Of a DNA stretch of 57,476 bases, positions 46,578-55,414 are shown in pieces. Under the pieces are notes generated by a model. That model ran no database searches and was not told the DNA's origin. It saw nothing but the letters and a program-made list of their open reading frames with translations. Each line of letters starts with the position of its first letter. The stretch's first letter is position 1. The DNA comes from Priestia flexa NBRC 15715 (GTDB lineage: Bacteria; Bacillota; Bacilli; Bacillales; Bacillaceae_H). The stretch is taken from assembly GCF_001591565.1 (NCBI RefSeq), contig NZ_BCVD01000005.1:1-57476 (forward strand), given 5' to 3'. Made by a program: the position numbers and the translations under genes.

Positions 46578-46578
46578 A

Positions 46579-46593
46579 ATAAAATTATTATAA
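46579..46593. promoter_or_regulatory. PerR-like box upstream of fur
   Basis: ATAAAATTATTATAA matches the PerR consensus TTATAATnATTATAA at 12 of 14 defined positions and abuts the fur -35. PerR control of fur is known in B. subtilis. The AT-rich context weakens the call. Confidence 0.45.
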
Positions 46594-46630
46594 CGTAAAT
46601 AAAAGAATGTTTTTAAAATAAGAATAACTA

Positions 46631-47275
46631 TTATTTATTCACTAAGCTCATCATTGTTTTCATTAATGTAGGAGAAACATAGCCTTCAATTAAGGATGCA
46701 CATGCAATTAAAACAAATACTCCTACTAAAATACCGCTGTAACGAAAGAACGAAGCAGCAACCTGTTCCTTTGCTCCCTTAAAGAACTGCTGACGAATAA
46801 GCTTTAACGAAAACGCCACGGAAGCTGTTGTTAAGATTAAAAACGCAGGTATTAAGAAAATGTTTTGTGGCATTACCGACACAAAAGATAACGCAAAGCC
46901 GGAAAGTCCCATGCGATTTACTAAAAAGCCAACCGTAAATCCGATCACCATTCCTTTAATAAAAAGTAAGATTAACACGACTGGTAAGCCAATGATAGCT
47001 ATACCCAAAATCCAAATAAGCCCGAGGTATTTTACGTTATGAAAGAAGCTTTGCTGAAACATTTCGGTACTCGTGGCCACTTCTCCAGTTTTAACAAGAC
47101 CAAAGAAACGGTTTAGGTAAAAATAAAGATCGTCTTTTTGATCGACTGTTAAGCTATTTACCACGATAGCTCCAAAGATAATCCCCATTAAAAACAGCAC
47201 TGTGACAAATAGATAAATTGAACTGTTATCGCGCAAGTGCTGTGTATAAGCACGCTTAATCCACATTTTTCTCAT
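46631..47275 (-). CDS. spoIIM: SpoIIM, engulfment membrane protein
   Basis: SpoIIM forms the DMP complex with SpoIID and SpoIIP that remodels peptidoglycan during engulfment. The 214-residue protein has about five membrane segments and no enzymatic domain; it is the scaffold of the complex. I use the ATG at 47275 (MRKMWIKRAYTQHL), with AGGGGG about 7 bases upstream. In B. subtilis it is transcribed by sigma-E in the mother cell. Confidence 0.94.
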   Translation of the reverse strand: MRKMWIKRAYTQHLRDNSSIYLFVTVLFLMGIIFGAIVVNSLTVDQKDDLYFYLNRFFGLVKTGEVATSTEMFQQSFFHNVKYLGLIWILGIAIIGLPVVLILLFIKGMVIGFTVGFLVNRMGLSGFALSFVSVMPQNIFLIPAFLILTTASVAFSLKLIRQQFFKGAKEQVAASFFRYSGILVGVFVLIACASLIEGYVSPTLMKTMMSLVNK

Positions 47276-47372
47276 CGTCTTCCCCCTATCAATCACTTGA
47301 TAGAGTATATGATAGATTCAGCGTAACTATGACAGAGATTATTCTACTTTTTATAGTAGAAACGAATGGTAG

Positions 47373-47924
47373 TTACTCACCTAGCACACTTCTAAGCTGT
47401 AAATATTGAACTGCGTACGCTGTTTTTGCATCGTAAATTTCATTTGTTTGAATCATTTGAAGCGCTTCTTCAATGCTTGTTTCTATCACTTCAACAAACT
47501 CATCCTCATCCAGGCTTGCTTTTGTTTCCATAACCTCTAGCTTCTCGGCTGTATAGAGATGTACAAGCTCATCTGCAAATCCCGGTGACGTATAGAAGGA
47601 AATAATATGTTTCAGTTCTTTACATGTATAACCCGTTTCTTCTTCTAGCTCACGTTTAGCTGTGACGATGGGCTCTTCACCTTTTTCAAGTTTACCTGCT
47701 GGAATCTCGACTAGGACTCGATCCATTGCTTTGCGATATTGTTTGACCATTACTAGCTTATGGTCAGCCGTTAATGCAATAACAGCAACTGCTCCAGGAT
47801 GCTTAATAACTTCTCTCGTACTCGTTTTCCCATTTGGAAGCTGTACTTCTTCCACTTGTAAATCAATGACTCTTCCTTTAAAAATCTCTTTTTTCGCAAG
47901 CGTCTTTTCAATTAAATGATCCAT
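47373..47924 (-). CDS. nudF: NudF, ADP-ribose pyrophosphatase
   Basis: NudF hydrolyses ADP-ribose to AMP and ribose 5-phosphate. The protein of about 183 residues has a complete Nudix box (Gx5Ex7REUxEExGU), running from GKLEKGEEP to RELEEETGY around residue 95. I start it at the ATG at 47924; a GTG three codons earlier overlaps the GAGGTGG ribosome site. Monocistronic, divergent from mciZ. Confidence 0.93.
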   Translation of the reverse strand: MDHLIEKTLAKKEIFKGRVIDLQVEEVQLPNGKTSTREVIKHPGAVAVIALTADHKLVMVKQYRKAMDRVLVEIPAGKLEKGEEPIVTAKRELEEETGYTCKELKHIISFYTSPGFADELVHLYTAEKLEVMETKASLDEDEFVEVIETSIEEALQMIQTNEIYDAKTAYAVQYLQLRSVLGE

Positions 47925-47995
47925 TTTATCCACCTCGTTCTAAATTTAAACCCTTTACATATATTCTATCATACGACTTTTAGGAGGTAGAAGAA

Positions 47996-48148
47996 ATGAA
48001 AGTTTATGTAGAGGGTAAACAAGTGATTTTAGTAGGAAAAGCATGGGAAATCCGCCAAAAGCTAAAAGAATATGGTACGCATTTTCAATATGTTCACGAA
48101 TGGGTTTCTACTATTTCAAACGAACCTAAAAAGATAATAAAAAGTTAA
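47996..48148 (+). CDS. mciZ: MciZ, mother-cell inhibitor of FtsZ
   Basis: This 50-residue peptide contains the stretch ILVGKAWEIRQKLKEYG and then FQYVHEW, which closely matches MciZ of B. subtilis (40 residues). MciZ is made in the mother cell under sigma-E. It binds the C-terminal face of FtsZ and caps filaments, preventing a second division. Its place between nudF and yqkF is also the B. subtilis position. AGGAGG lies 9 bases before the ATG and a strong hairpin ends it. The C-terminal extension of about 10 basic residues (NEPKKIIKS) is unlike the short form. Confidence 0.9.
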   Translation: MKVYVEGKQVILVGKAWEIRQKLKEYGTHFQYVHEWVSTISNEPKKIIKS

Positions 48149-48175
48149 GCAGCGCTAGCAAAGCGCTGCTTTTTC
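48148..48175 (+). terminator. terminator after mciZ
   Basis: AGCAGCGCT-N5-AGCGCTGCT hairpin followed by T5; it begins at the last base of the stop codon. Confidence 0.88.
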
Positions 48176-48263
48176 TGTGCCTCTTTGAGTCAATTAGTTG
48201 AGTTTATAAAATTATCCAGGCTACAATATAATAGATAAAACGTATTCCAAAGGAGTGGATAGG

Positions 48264-49172
48264 ATGAAAAAGAGGCAGCTAGGTTCCTCCAATCTATTGG
48301 TTAGTGAAGTTAGCTTGGGGTGTATGTCGCTAGGAACGGATGTTAAAAGTGCTCAGCGAATTATAGATGAAGCGGTTGATCTTGGTATCAATTATTTTGA
48401 CACCGCTGATTTATATGACTTCGGTCTCAATGAAGAGATTGTTGGTCAAGCGCTAAAACCAAAGAGACAAGATATCATTTTGGCTACAAAAGTAGGAAAC
48501 CGCTGGAATGACGTTGAGGACGGTTGGCGTTGGGACCCATCGAAAGCATACATAAAGGATGCCGTAAAGGAAAGCTTACACCGATTAAAAACCGATTATA
48601 TTGATTTATATCAACTGCACGGAGGCACAATTGAAGACAACATTGACGAAACAATCGAAGCGTTCGAAGAGCTAAAAAAAGAAGGACTCATTCGTGAATA
48701 TGGGATTTCGTCTATACGCCCAAACGTTATTCGTGAATTCGTAAAAAAATCTTCAATCGTTAGCGTAATGATGCAGTATAGCCTATTAGACCGTCGACCT
48801 GAAGAAAGCGTGCTTCCTCTTTTAAACGAATATAACATCAGCGTGGTTGCAAGAGGTCCCGTCGCAAAAGGTTTGCTAACAAATCGCGCTCAAGAAAAGC
48901 TTGCTACAAACGAAGCAGGTTATTTAACTTATACGAAAAAAGATTTGGAACAGCTTATACCTGCTCTACAGGGCGTTGATTCAGACTTAAACCACGCAGC
49001 GTTAAACTACTGCCTTTATCATCCTGTTGTTGCATCAGTAGTAGCAGGAGCAAGTAGTCCAGCTCAGCTTCGAGAAAATGTACAAGCTGTTGAAAAGCTC
49101 CCTTTAAGTGAACTACACTATGAAAAGCTTCAATCATTAACTAAAGCAAATAAATACGAAGCACACCGCTAA
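48264..49172 (+). CDS. yqkF: YqkF, aldo-keto reductase
   Basis: This NADPH-dependent oxidoreductase of 302 residues has the aldo-keto reductase barrel. The catalytic Asp and Tyr lie in FDTADLYDFGLNEE, the Lys in ATKVGNRW, and the His in YQLHGG. The C-terminal VASVVAGASSPAQLREN binds the cofactor phosphate. The substrate is unknown. The start at 48264 follows AAAGGAG; the frame three codons longer begins in the ribosome site. Confidence 0.92.
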   Translation: MKKRQLGSSNLLVSEVSLGCMSLGTDVKSAQRIIDEAVDLGINYFDTADLYDFGLNEEIVGQALKPKRQDIILATKVGNRWNDVEDGWRWDPSKAYIKDAVKESLHRLKTDYIDLYQLHGGTIEDNIDETIEAFEELKKEGLIREYGISSIRPNVIREFVKKSSIVSVMMQYSLLDRRPEESVLPLLNEYNISVVARGPVAKGLLTNRAQEKLATNEAGYLTYTKKDLEQLIPALQGVDSDLNHAALNYCLYHPVVASVVAGASSPAQLRENVQAVEKLPLSELHYEKLQSLTKANKYEAHR

Positions 49173-49208
49173 ATAAAAGCTCTTGCCTTATCGGCAAGAG
49201 CTTTTATT
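49172..49208. terminator. bidirectional terminator yqkF / yqkE
   Basis: A perfect hairpin AAAAGCTCTTGCC-N4-GGCAAGAGCTTTT between convergent genes. Confidence 0.9.
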
Positions 49209-49449
49209 TAAATTCATTCCATTTTAAATCACTTTCATTAAATAGTTCTTCAAATGATTTATTTTTTTCTTTTTCCTTTCGAGCGCGCTCTTTCTCTTTT
49301 TGCTCTTCCTCAATTCTCTGCTCTTCACGCTTCGCGAGCGCATGTTTCTTTGCTTGAAGCTGCTTTACTAAATCGCTATTCAATTGATCTTTTAAACTAA
49401 TTTGATTTTCTTGTTTCTTTTGACTGTTCTTTTGCTTGTGTTTTGCCAT
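49204..49449 (-). CDS. yqkE: YqkE-like charged protein (DUF3886)
   Basis: The protein of about 81 residues is rich in Lys, Glu and Gln and probably forms one long helix or coiled coil (about 35-62, with repeated EEQ and KEKERARKEKEK). It matches YqkE in position after yqkF. The function is unknown. Two adjacent ATGs compete; the second (49449) is better spaced from GGGTG. Confidence 0.82.
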   Translation of the reverse strand: MAKHKQKNSQKKQENQISLKDQLNSDLVKQLQAKKHALAKREEQRIEEEQKEKERARKEKEKNKSFEELFNESDLKWNEFK

Positions 49450-49517
49450 CATTGTTCACCCACTGCAATTAAATTATGATAGACATTTTACCATAAGCAA
49501 ATATCTACAACAATTAA

Positions 49518-50189
49518 TTAGAACGCATCCAGCTTTACATTTTCGTCTATTACTAGACCTGGAGCGGTTGATTGAATAATATCATCGACCGTATATCCTG
49601 ATGCTACTTCAATTAGCTTTAGCCCGGTATCAGTTACATCAATAACAGCACGATCTGTAATAATGCGGTTTACAACACCTTGACCTGTTAAAGGGAGCGT
49701 GCATTCTTTTAAAATCTTTGGTTCACCTTTTCTTGTCACATGTTCCATGATAACGATAATGCGCTGAGCTCCGTGGACAAGGTCCATAGCTCCACCCATA
49801 CCTTTAATCATCTTTCCTGGAATCATCCAGTTTGCTAAATCACCGGTCTCCGAAACTTCCATACCACCTAAAATCGCTATGTTAATATGGCCACCACGAA
49901 TCATTCCAAACGACTCAGCGCTATCGAAATACGCTGCTCCATCGATAGCTGTTACGGTTTCTTTACCGGCATTAATTAAATCTGGATCGACGTCTCCTTC
50001 TTTTGGATAAGGTCCAATACCTAACAATCCATTTTCCGACTGAAGTACCACCGTTTTATTGTCTGAAATATAATTTGCAACAAGTGTTGGAATACCAATA
50101 CCTAAGTTTACATAAAAGCCATCCTGAATTTCTTTTTCTGCTCGCTTTGCAATTCGCTCTCTTACATTTACACCATTTTCAATCATCAT
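49518..50189 (-). CDS. scoB: succinyl-CoA:3-ketoacid CoA-transferase subunit B
   Basis: ScoB and ScoA together move CoA from succinyl-CoA (or acetyl-CoA) to acetoacetate. The 223-residue protein has the subunit B signature [14 protein letters not shown], with the catalytic Glu of the ENG motif. AGGAGCGG precedes two adjacent ATGs. It follows scoA by 14 bases. With the thiolase upstream it would break acetoacetate into acetyl-CoA. Confidence 0.93.
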   Translation of the reverse strand: MMIENGVNVRERIAKRAEKEIQDGFYVNLGIGIPTLVANYISDNKTVVLQSENGLLGIGPYPKEGDVDPDLINAGKETVTAIDGAAYFDSAESFGMIRGGHINIAILGGMEVSETGDLANWMIPGKMIKGMGGAMDLVHGAQRIIVIMEHVTRKGEPKILKECTLPLTGQGVVNRIITDRAVIDVTDTGLKLIEVASGYTVDDIIQSTAPGLVIDENVKLDAF

Positions 50190-50203
50190 AACCGCTCCTC
50201 TCG

Positions 50204-50893
50204 TTATTTTTGAACCGTTAAGCGTTCAATACGTTTTTGCTGCTCGCCAACAATTAAAGACTGAACATAAACACTCGGTGTATGAATCATATTTGGATTT
50301 AATTTACCTGTTTCGTGAAGCTCTTCTACTTCAGCAATTGTCACTTTACCTGCAGCTGCAATCATCGGACTAAAATTGCGAGCTGTTTTATTGTATATAA
50401 GGTTTCCCATGTAATCAGCTTTCCAAGCTCTTACTAAGCTGACATCTGCCACCAATGCTTCTTCTAATAAATACTCTTTGCCGTCAAATGTTCTTGTTTC
50501 TTTTCCCATCGCAATTGGTGTGCCAACTCCTGCTGGTGTATAAAAAGCTGGAATCCCTGCTCCGCCAGCACGAATCTTTTCTGCAAGCGTCCCTTGTGGT
50601 AAAAGCTCTACGTCAATCTCTCCTGATAGAACTTGACGCTCGAATTCTTTATTTTCACCGACATAGGAACCTATCATCTTTTTAATTTGCTTATTTTTTA
50701 ATAATAATCCTAGTCCCCACTCATCAACTCCACAGTTATTGGAGATAACCGTTAAGTCTTTTACTCCCGTTTCGACTAACGCTAAAATGAGATTTTCCGG
50801 AATACCACAAAGACCAAATCCTCCAACCATAATTGTTGAACCATCTTTTACTGGCTTAACTGCTTCAATAAATGATGTATGTACCGGTTTCAT
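50204..50893 (-). CDS. scoA: succinyl-CoA:3-ketoacid CoA-transferase subunit A
   Basis: The 229-residue subunit A has the family signature [13 protein letters not shown] near residue 24 and the segment [13 protein letters not shown]. It pairs with ScoB. GGGTGGG lies upstream of the ATG. The promoter -10 and an exact cre consensus lie immediately upstream, so glucose repression by CcpA is likely. Confidence 0.93.
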   Translation of the reverse strand: MKPVHTSFIEAVKPVKDGSTIMVGGFGLCGIPENLILALVETGVKDLTVISNNCGVDEWGLGLLLKNKQIKKMIGSYVGENKEFERQVLSGEIDVELLPQGTLAEKIRAGGAGIPAFYTPAGVGTPIAMGKETRTFDGKEYLLEEALVADVSLVRAWKADYMGNLIYNKTARNFSPMIAAAGKVTIAEVEELHETGKLNPNMIHTPSVYVQSLIVGEQQKRIERLTVQK

Positions 50894-50916
50894 ACATAAC
50901 CCACCCCTTCGATTTT

Positions 50917-50932
50917 TTGAAAACGCTTACTA
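50917..50932. promoter_or_regulatory. cre site at the scoAB start region
   Basis: TTGAAAACGCTTACTA fits WTGNAANCGNWNNCWW at every defined position. It starts 4 bases downstream of a TATAAT (50937-50942 on the minus strand), so it should cover the transcription start. Confidence 0.78.
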
Positions 50933-51079
50933 TTTTATTATAGAATATTTAGAACTTTTTTAAAATATATAACTAGCAATTATAAGTAATTATTTTTTCG
51001 TTCGAAAAAGTTATAGGTGTTTTGCTATACTATATGCCTACTTTTTAAGAACGTTCACTTCATTTGAGAATATATGGCA

Positions 51080-51124
51080 TAAAAAAAAACCATGAATGCT
51101 AAAATAGCTTCATGGTTTTTTCAA
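51080..51124 (-). terminator. terminator after the thiolase gene
   Basis: AAAAACCATGAAGCTA / AGCATTCATGG hairpin followed by T9 on the minus strand. Confidence 0.85.
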
Positions 51125-51126
51125 TA

Positions 51127-52314
51127 TTATGGACGTTCTACTAATGTAGCAACCCCTTGTCCGCCACCAATACATAACGTTGCAAGGCCTAGCTTCGCTT
51201 CACGTTTTTGCATTTCATGAATAAGAGAAACTAACACGCGAGTTCCACTAGCTCCTATTGGATGACCTAGTGCGATTGCTCCACCATTAACATTTAATGT
51301 TTCTTGGTTAAATTTAAGCTCACGATCAACAGCAATTGACTGTGCTGCAAAAGCTTCGTTTGCTTCTACTAATTCAACATCTTCTAAAGATACCGCTGCC
51401 TTTTCCAATGCTTTTTTTACAGCGCTTACTGGGCCGATTCCCATAATGCTTGGGTCAACACCAGCACTTGCATTGGATTTAATTGTTACTAAAGGTGTTA
51501 AGCCTAGTTCGTCTGCTTTTTGACGGCTCATCACAACAACCGCTGCCGCACCATCATTAATACCAGAAGCATTTCCAGCTGTTACAGAACCATCCTTTTT
51601 AAATGCAGGACGTAACTTACCTAAGCTTTCTGCTGTTGTACCAGCACGTGGAAACTCATCGCGATCAAAAATGGTTACTTGACCTTTGCGTCCTGGTACT
51701 TCTACCGGAACAATCTCATCTTGGAATCGTCCTGATTCGATTGCAGCCTCTGCTTTTTGCTGACTAGCAGCAGCAAAAGAGTCTTGTTCTTCACGCGTAA
51801 TGCTATATTTATCACATAAATTTTCAGCTGTAATTCCCATATGATAATCGTTAAAAGCACACCATAGTCCATCTTGAATCATACTATCAACGACTTTTTG
51901 ATCTCCCATTTTGAATCCATTGCGAGCATTCTTTAATAAATATGGCGCTTGGCTCATATTTTCCATTCCACCCGCTACGATAACTTCAGCATCACCAGCA
52001 AGGATTGCTTGAGTTGCAAGATGAACTGCCTTTAGTCCTGATCCACACACTTTATTGATTGTTAATGAAGAAACTGTTTCTGGTAAACCCGCTGCGAGAG
52101 CTGCTTGTCTAGCCGGGTTTTGACCTAATCCTGCTTGCAAGACGTTCCCCATAATTACTTCATCTACATCATTTGCTGCGATTCCTACTTTATTTAGTGC
52201 TTCTTTAATGACTACTCCACCTAAAGTTGGTGCAGAAACATTTTGTAAGCTTCCCCCAAAGCTGCCGATTGCCGTTCTAACAGCGCTTACAATAACCACT
52301 TCTGTTTGACTCAT
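51127..52314 (-). CDS. acetyl-CoA C-acetyltransferase (thiolase)
   Basis: This 395-residue thiolase cleaves acetoacetyl-CoA to two acetyl-CoA or runs in reverse. C90 in [11 protein letters not shown] is the acyl-accepting Cys. The motifs [17 protein letters not shown] (His) and LCIGGGQG (second Cys) are intact. The length and sequence point to the biosynthetic-type AtoB/ThlA/PhaA group. It has its own terminator and lies next to scoAB and the divergent HMG-CoA lyase gene, which supply and use acetoacetate. Confidence 0.93.
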   Translation of the reverse strand: MSQTEVVIVSAVRTAIGSFGGSLQNVSAPTLGGVVIKEALNKVGIAANDVDEVIMGNVLQAGLGQNPARQAALAAGLPETVSSLTINKVCGSGLKAVHLATQAILAGDAEVIVAGGMENMSQAPYLLKNARNGFKMGDQKVVDSMIQDGLWCAFNDYHMGITAENLCDKYSITREEQDSFAAASQQKAEAAIESGRFQDEIVPVEVPGRKGQVTIFDRDEFPRAGTTAESLGKLRPAFKKDGSVTAGNASGINDGAAAVVVMSRQKADELGLTPLVTIKSNASAGVDPSIMGIGPVSAVKKALEKAAVSLEDVELVEANEAFAAQSIAVDRELKFNQETLNVNGGAIALGHPIGASGTRVLVSLIHEMQKREAKLGLATLCIGGGQGVATLVERP

Positions 52315-52425
52315 GTCGTTAACCTCTCCCTACTGTTTGATTACTGTCACATATATGCTTATTCGACAACCAACTTAATTTTCCTATTGTAATTTCGTTT
52401 ATTTTGTAAAAATTTATAATTTTTA

Positions 52426-52453
52426 TTGAATTTAAACTTCTATCCTTTAAAAT
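52426..52453 (+). promoter_or_regulatory. sigma-A promoter of the HMG-CoA lyase gene
   Basis: TTGAAT (52426-52431), 16 bases, TAAAAT (52448-52453). Confidence 0.6.
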
Positions 52454-52459
52454 AGGTAA

Positions 52460-52475
52460 TTGAAAGCGTTATCAA
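52460..52475. promoter_or_regulatory. cre site at the HMG-CoA lyase start region
   Basis: TTGAAAGCGTTATCAA fits both common cre consensus forms exactly. It lies 6 bases after the -10, over the expected start of transcription. Confidence 0.78.
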
Positions 52476-52490
52476 AAAAGGAGGAAAATT

Positions 52491-53402
52491 ATGTCGTTAC
52501 CTTCTAAAGCAACCATCATTGAAGTAGGTCCTCGAGATGGACTACAAAATGAAAAAAATTTTGTACCAACACATGTGAAAATCCAGTTTATTTCTTTATT
52601 AAAAGAAGCTGGCCTATCAGAGATTGAATTAACTTCTTTTGTCTCACCAAAATGGGTGCCTCAAATGAAGGATGCACAGCAAGTTATTCAAGCATTCTCA
52701 TTACAGCAACCTACTAATAACCGCCATATTGTTCTCGTTCCAAATGAGCAAGGCCTGACTAAAGCACTTGAAGAAAATTGTCAATCTGTTGCTTTATTTA
52801 TCGGCGTCAGCAACTCGTTTAACCAGCATAATATTAACAAAACAACCGCTGAAGCTCTTCACCAACAGCTACCTCTTATGGAGAAGCTTAAAGAACGTAA
52901 TGCCTACGTTCGCACATGCATATCAACTTCATTTTACTGTCCATACGAAGGGAAAATTAATCCAGACAAAACCGTAGAGCTTTGCGCACACTTTGTAGAA
53001 GCGGGCGTAACCGAGCTCAGCATTGCAGATACAATCGGGATGGCTAACCCAAAAGACGTTTTTACTCTCTTTTCAGCATTGAAACGCGCATTTCCTACAG
53101 TCCTACTAAACGCACACTTTCACGACACAAGAGGAGTAGCTATGGCTAATATTTATGCTTGCCTTCAAGCTGGGGTTACCCGCTTTGACTCTTCAGCTGG
53201 CGGGATTGGTGGATGCCCTTTCGCTAAAGGGGCAACTGGTAATATTGCAACAGAAGACTTAATTTTTATGTTAGATGAAATGGGTGTTCAAACAAATGTG
53301 AATCGCGAAAAAATTCTGGAAGCTGTTTCCTATATTGAACCCTACCTTTCACATCCAGTTTCAAGTAAGCAATACCGTCTCTATCAATTAGCTAAACGAT
53401 AA
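52491..53402 (+). CDS. hydroxymethylglutaryl-CoA lyase
   Basis: This enzyme splits HMG-CoA to acetoacetate and acetyl-CoA, the last step of leucine breakdown. The 303-residue TIM-barrel protein has EVGPRDGLQNE (metal and substrate Arg-Asp), HFHDTRG (metal His pair) and GGIGGCPFAKGATGN with the catalytic Cys. The acetoacetate product is the substrate of the nearby ScoAB and thiolase. GGAGG precedes the ATG. The other leucine-degradation genes (liuA, MCC subunits) are not in this window. Confidence 0.94.
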   Translation: MSLPSKATIIEVGPRDGLQNEKNFVPTHVKIQFISLLKEAGLSEIELTSFVSPKWVPQMKDAQQVIQAFSLQQPTNNRHIVLVPNEQGLTKALEENCQSVALFIGVSNSFNQHNINKTTAEALHQQLPLMEKLKERNAYVRTCISTSFYCPYEGKINPDKTVELCAHFVEAGVTELSIADTIGMANPKDVFTLFSALKRAFPTVLLNAHFHDTRGVAMANIYACLQAGVTRFDSSAGGIGGCPFAKGATGNIATEDLIFMLDEMGVQTNVNREKILEAVSYIEPYLSHPVSSKQYRLYQLAKR

Positions 53403-53407
53403 GAAAG

Positions 53408-53440
53408 TAAAAAAGCACGGTAGAATCTACCGCGCTTTTG
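53408..53440. terminator. bidirectional terminator HMG-CoA lyase / yqkB
   Basis: AAAAGCACGGTAGA-N3-TCTACCGCGCTTTT hairpin, overlapping the end of yqkB. Confidence 0.8.
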
Positions 53441-53765
53441 CTGATTGGTCAATAAATGACATTCTTGGATTTAAAATTTGCGCTGGACTTTTTAGCATGA
53501 ATGTTCCAGCAGCGTCACTATAATCAATTGTCATGTTATCATCCATAAACACTTGTTTTGTTTTCTCAATAAGAATGTCACCACCGTTTGTCGAAACAAC
53601 AACGTCATCAAATTCTTTATCAGCAACAATCCAAAGTGATGTAACGCCGCTTACAACACAGCCACAGCCGTCCGTATCATATTTCAATTTTAAAAATAGA
53701 GATGAGCTTTGATCATATTTTTCAGCAACTTTTTCAAGAGCACGATTGGTAAATACAATGTTCAT
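53427..53765 (-). CDS. yqkB: YqkB-like HesB/IscA-fold protein
   Basis: The protein of about 112 residues resembles YqkB, a member of the Fe-S biosynthesis (HesB/IscA-like) fold. It has LKLKYDTDGCGCVVSGVT with a CxC pair, but it lacks the C-terminal CxC of true A-type carriers, so cluster carriage is doubtful. I start it at 53765, with AGGAGCG 5 bases before the ATG; the 23 extra hydrophobic residues of the longer frame have no support. Confidence 0.85.
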   Translation of the reverse strand: MNIVFTNRALEKVAEKYDQSSSLFLKLKYDTDGCGCVVSGVTSLWIVADKEFDDVVVSTNGGDILIEKTKQVFMDDNMTIDYSDAAGTFMLKSPAQILNPRMSFIDQSAKAR

Positions 53766-53910
53766 TCTATCGCTCCTTTTAAATAAATGTATAAACGATG
53801 CGAACATGTTTATATAATGAAGTATAATATACAATGCTCACTCCATAAACTATTACGCTCATTAGTATAGACAATGGATGAGCGCTTATCATACATAAGG
53901 AGGAATTAAC

Positions 53911-54123
53911 TTGCCAAAAGTTCAAATCAAGGTAATGGATAACGGATCATTTCGAGTGACTGGTGATGTTGAATTAATTGATGCTGAAGGTAATAAGTAT
54001 GAAACGAAACCCACGTTTTCACTATGTCGATGTGGCATGTCAAAAAAGATGCCCTTTTGTGACGGAAATCATAAAGGTAAATTTGAGTCTTGCGTGCGTG
54101 CTAAAGCCGTATTAGACGAGTAA
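53911..54123 (+). CDS. CDGSH iron-sulfur domain protein
   Basis: The 70-residue protein has one CDGSH motif with ligands C39, C41, C50 and H54 (CRCGMSKKMPFCDGNH). It should bind a 2Fe-2S cluster with three Cys and one His ligand, a redox- and pH-sensitive site. The start codon is TTG, 7 bases after AAGGAGG. Its function in bacilli is not known. A decayed SDR gene begins in the same reading frame directly after its stop. Confidence 0.9.
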   Translation: MPKVQIKVMDNGSFRVTGDVELIDAEGNKYETKPTFSLCRCGMSKKMPFCDGNHKGKFESCVRAKAVLDE

Positions 54124-54624
54124 TCTTTAAGCGGTTCAATTATTAACAACTCCTCTGTATCTGGACTAGCTGCAGATTTAGGTCGATCCGGATATAACGC
54201 TGCAAAAGGGGCAATTACAAATCTTACTCGAACAATGGCTATCGGTTATGCACGGGACGGTATTCCTGTTAATGTTATTGCACCAGGAACAATTGAAACT
54301 CCCCTTCTTGACGGACTATCAGGATCAGAAGAAGGAAAAAAGTTTAGAAAAGCCTACGAATGGGTTGATTCAATGGGACGTCTAGGAAAACCAGAAGAGG
54401 TAGCAGGCGCTGTACTTTTCTTGGCATCTGATGACAGTTCATATGTAACGGGAGATTGCATTACGGTTGATGGAGGTCACATGGCATACACACGGCCTGG
54501 TAAAATGCTTTATGACCCATCCTACAATAAGCTCGTGCCCATTGAGGGCACTGAGCTTATTTTTTGTAAAACGCATTTCCTGCTAGTTTTTCAACTAACC
54601 ATGGAGCAACCTGATAAATTGTAG
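54124..54624 (+). pseudogene. remnant of an SDR-family oxidoreductase gene
   Basis: From 54133 the frame encodes the C-terminal half of a short-chain dehydrogenase. GSIINNSSVSG holds the catalytic Ser, GYNAAKGA the Tyr-x3-Lys pair, and the tail motif is SSYVTGDCITVDGGH. The N-terminal Rossmann half with the cofactor Gly motif and the start site is missing. The frame is open straight from the TAA of the CDGSH gene, so a deletion joined them. Downstream it runs through a hairpin and into the opposite gene yqjQ, so the native stop is probably lost as well. Confidence 0.82.
54527..54567 (+). terminator. terminator of the former SDR gene
   Basis: AATAAGCTCGTGCCC-N5-GGGCACTGAGCTTATT hairpin followed by T6 on the plus strand; it also lies at the yqjQ 3' end. 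Confidence 0.75.
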
Positions 54625-55348
54625 AGCCAATGCCCATCCACTTTGGCAAGTTAATCTCTCGCTTGTTGGTCCCGATAGATTCAACGACTTTTCTAGCAAC
54701 ATCTACTGGGTCAAGCATCATATTTTTCATGCTCTTTTCGTAAGAACCTGTTTGATCGGCAATGGTAAAAAAGTTGGTTTGAATTGGACCTGGATTAACT
54801 GCAGTCACTCGCACGTTAGTCCTAGCAATTTCTAGGCGTAATCCATTTGTAAACCCTAATACGGCATGCTTTGAAGCAGCATACCCACTGGATTTAGGCG
54901 TAGCTAGCTTACCTGCTTGAGAAGCAATATTAATAATATGACCTTCATTTCTTTCTAACATAGCTGGTAATACTGATTTCGTACACGCAATTAATCCCAG
55001 GACGTTTACTTGAAACATGGACAAAATCGTATCCATTGAAGCTTCCGTTACTTCCTCAAATACCCCAAAACCAGCATTGTTAATTAGCACATCAATTTTA
55101 TAAACATCTTCAAGAATTTGATTCATGACCGTTTGAACGTCACTTAGATTAGCAACGTCTAATCGATATGTACGGCAAGTAACTCCATACTTCTCACTGA
55201 TTTGTTCTGATACTTCTTGAAGGCGGATTTCATTTCTAGCAACAAGGATTGGATTAGCACCTCTTTTAGCTACTTCATAGCTAATCATTTTTCCTAATCC
55301 ACCGGATGCACCCGTAATTAAAATATGCTTTCCTTTAAGATTATTCAT
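54557..55348 (-). CDS. yqjQ: YqjQ, SDR-family oxidoreductase
   Basis: This short-chain dehydrogenase of 263 residues has the cofactor motif TGASGGLGK, NNAG (about residue 90), catalytic Ser in INIASQAGK and the YAASK motif. It is complete, unlike the neighbouring SDR remnant, and is not its close paralogue by sequence. The substrate is unknown. It lies 66 bases after yqjP on the same strand, as in B. subtilis. Confidence 0.92.
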   Translation of the reverse strand: MNNLKGKHILITGASGGLGKMISYEVAKRGANPILVARNEIRLQEVSEQISEKYGVTCRTYRLDVANLSDVQTVMNQILEDVYKIDVLINNAGFGVFEEVTEASMDTILSMFQVNVLGLIACTKSVLPAMLERNEGHIINIASQAGKLATPKSSGYAASKHAVLGFTNGLRLEIARTNVRVTAVNPGPIQTNFFTIADQTGSYEKSMKNMMLDPVDVARKVVESIGTNKREINLPKWMGIGSTIYQVAPWLVEKLAGNAFYKK

Positions 55349-55414
55349 TCTTACACCTCAATTATACAAACTCAGTGCTTTTAATCTTATCTTTCTACAC
55401 TTAAAAAAACAAGA

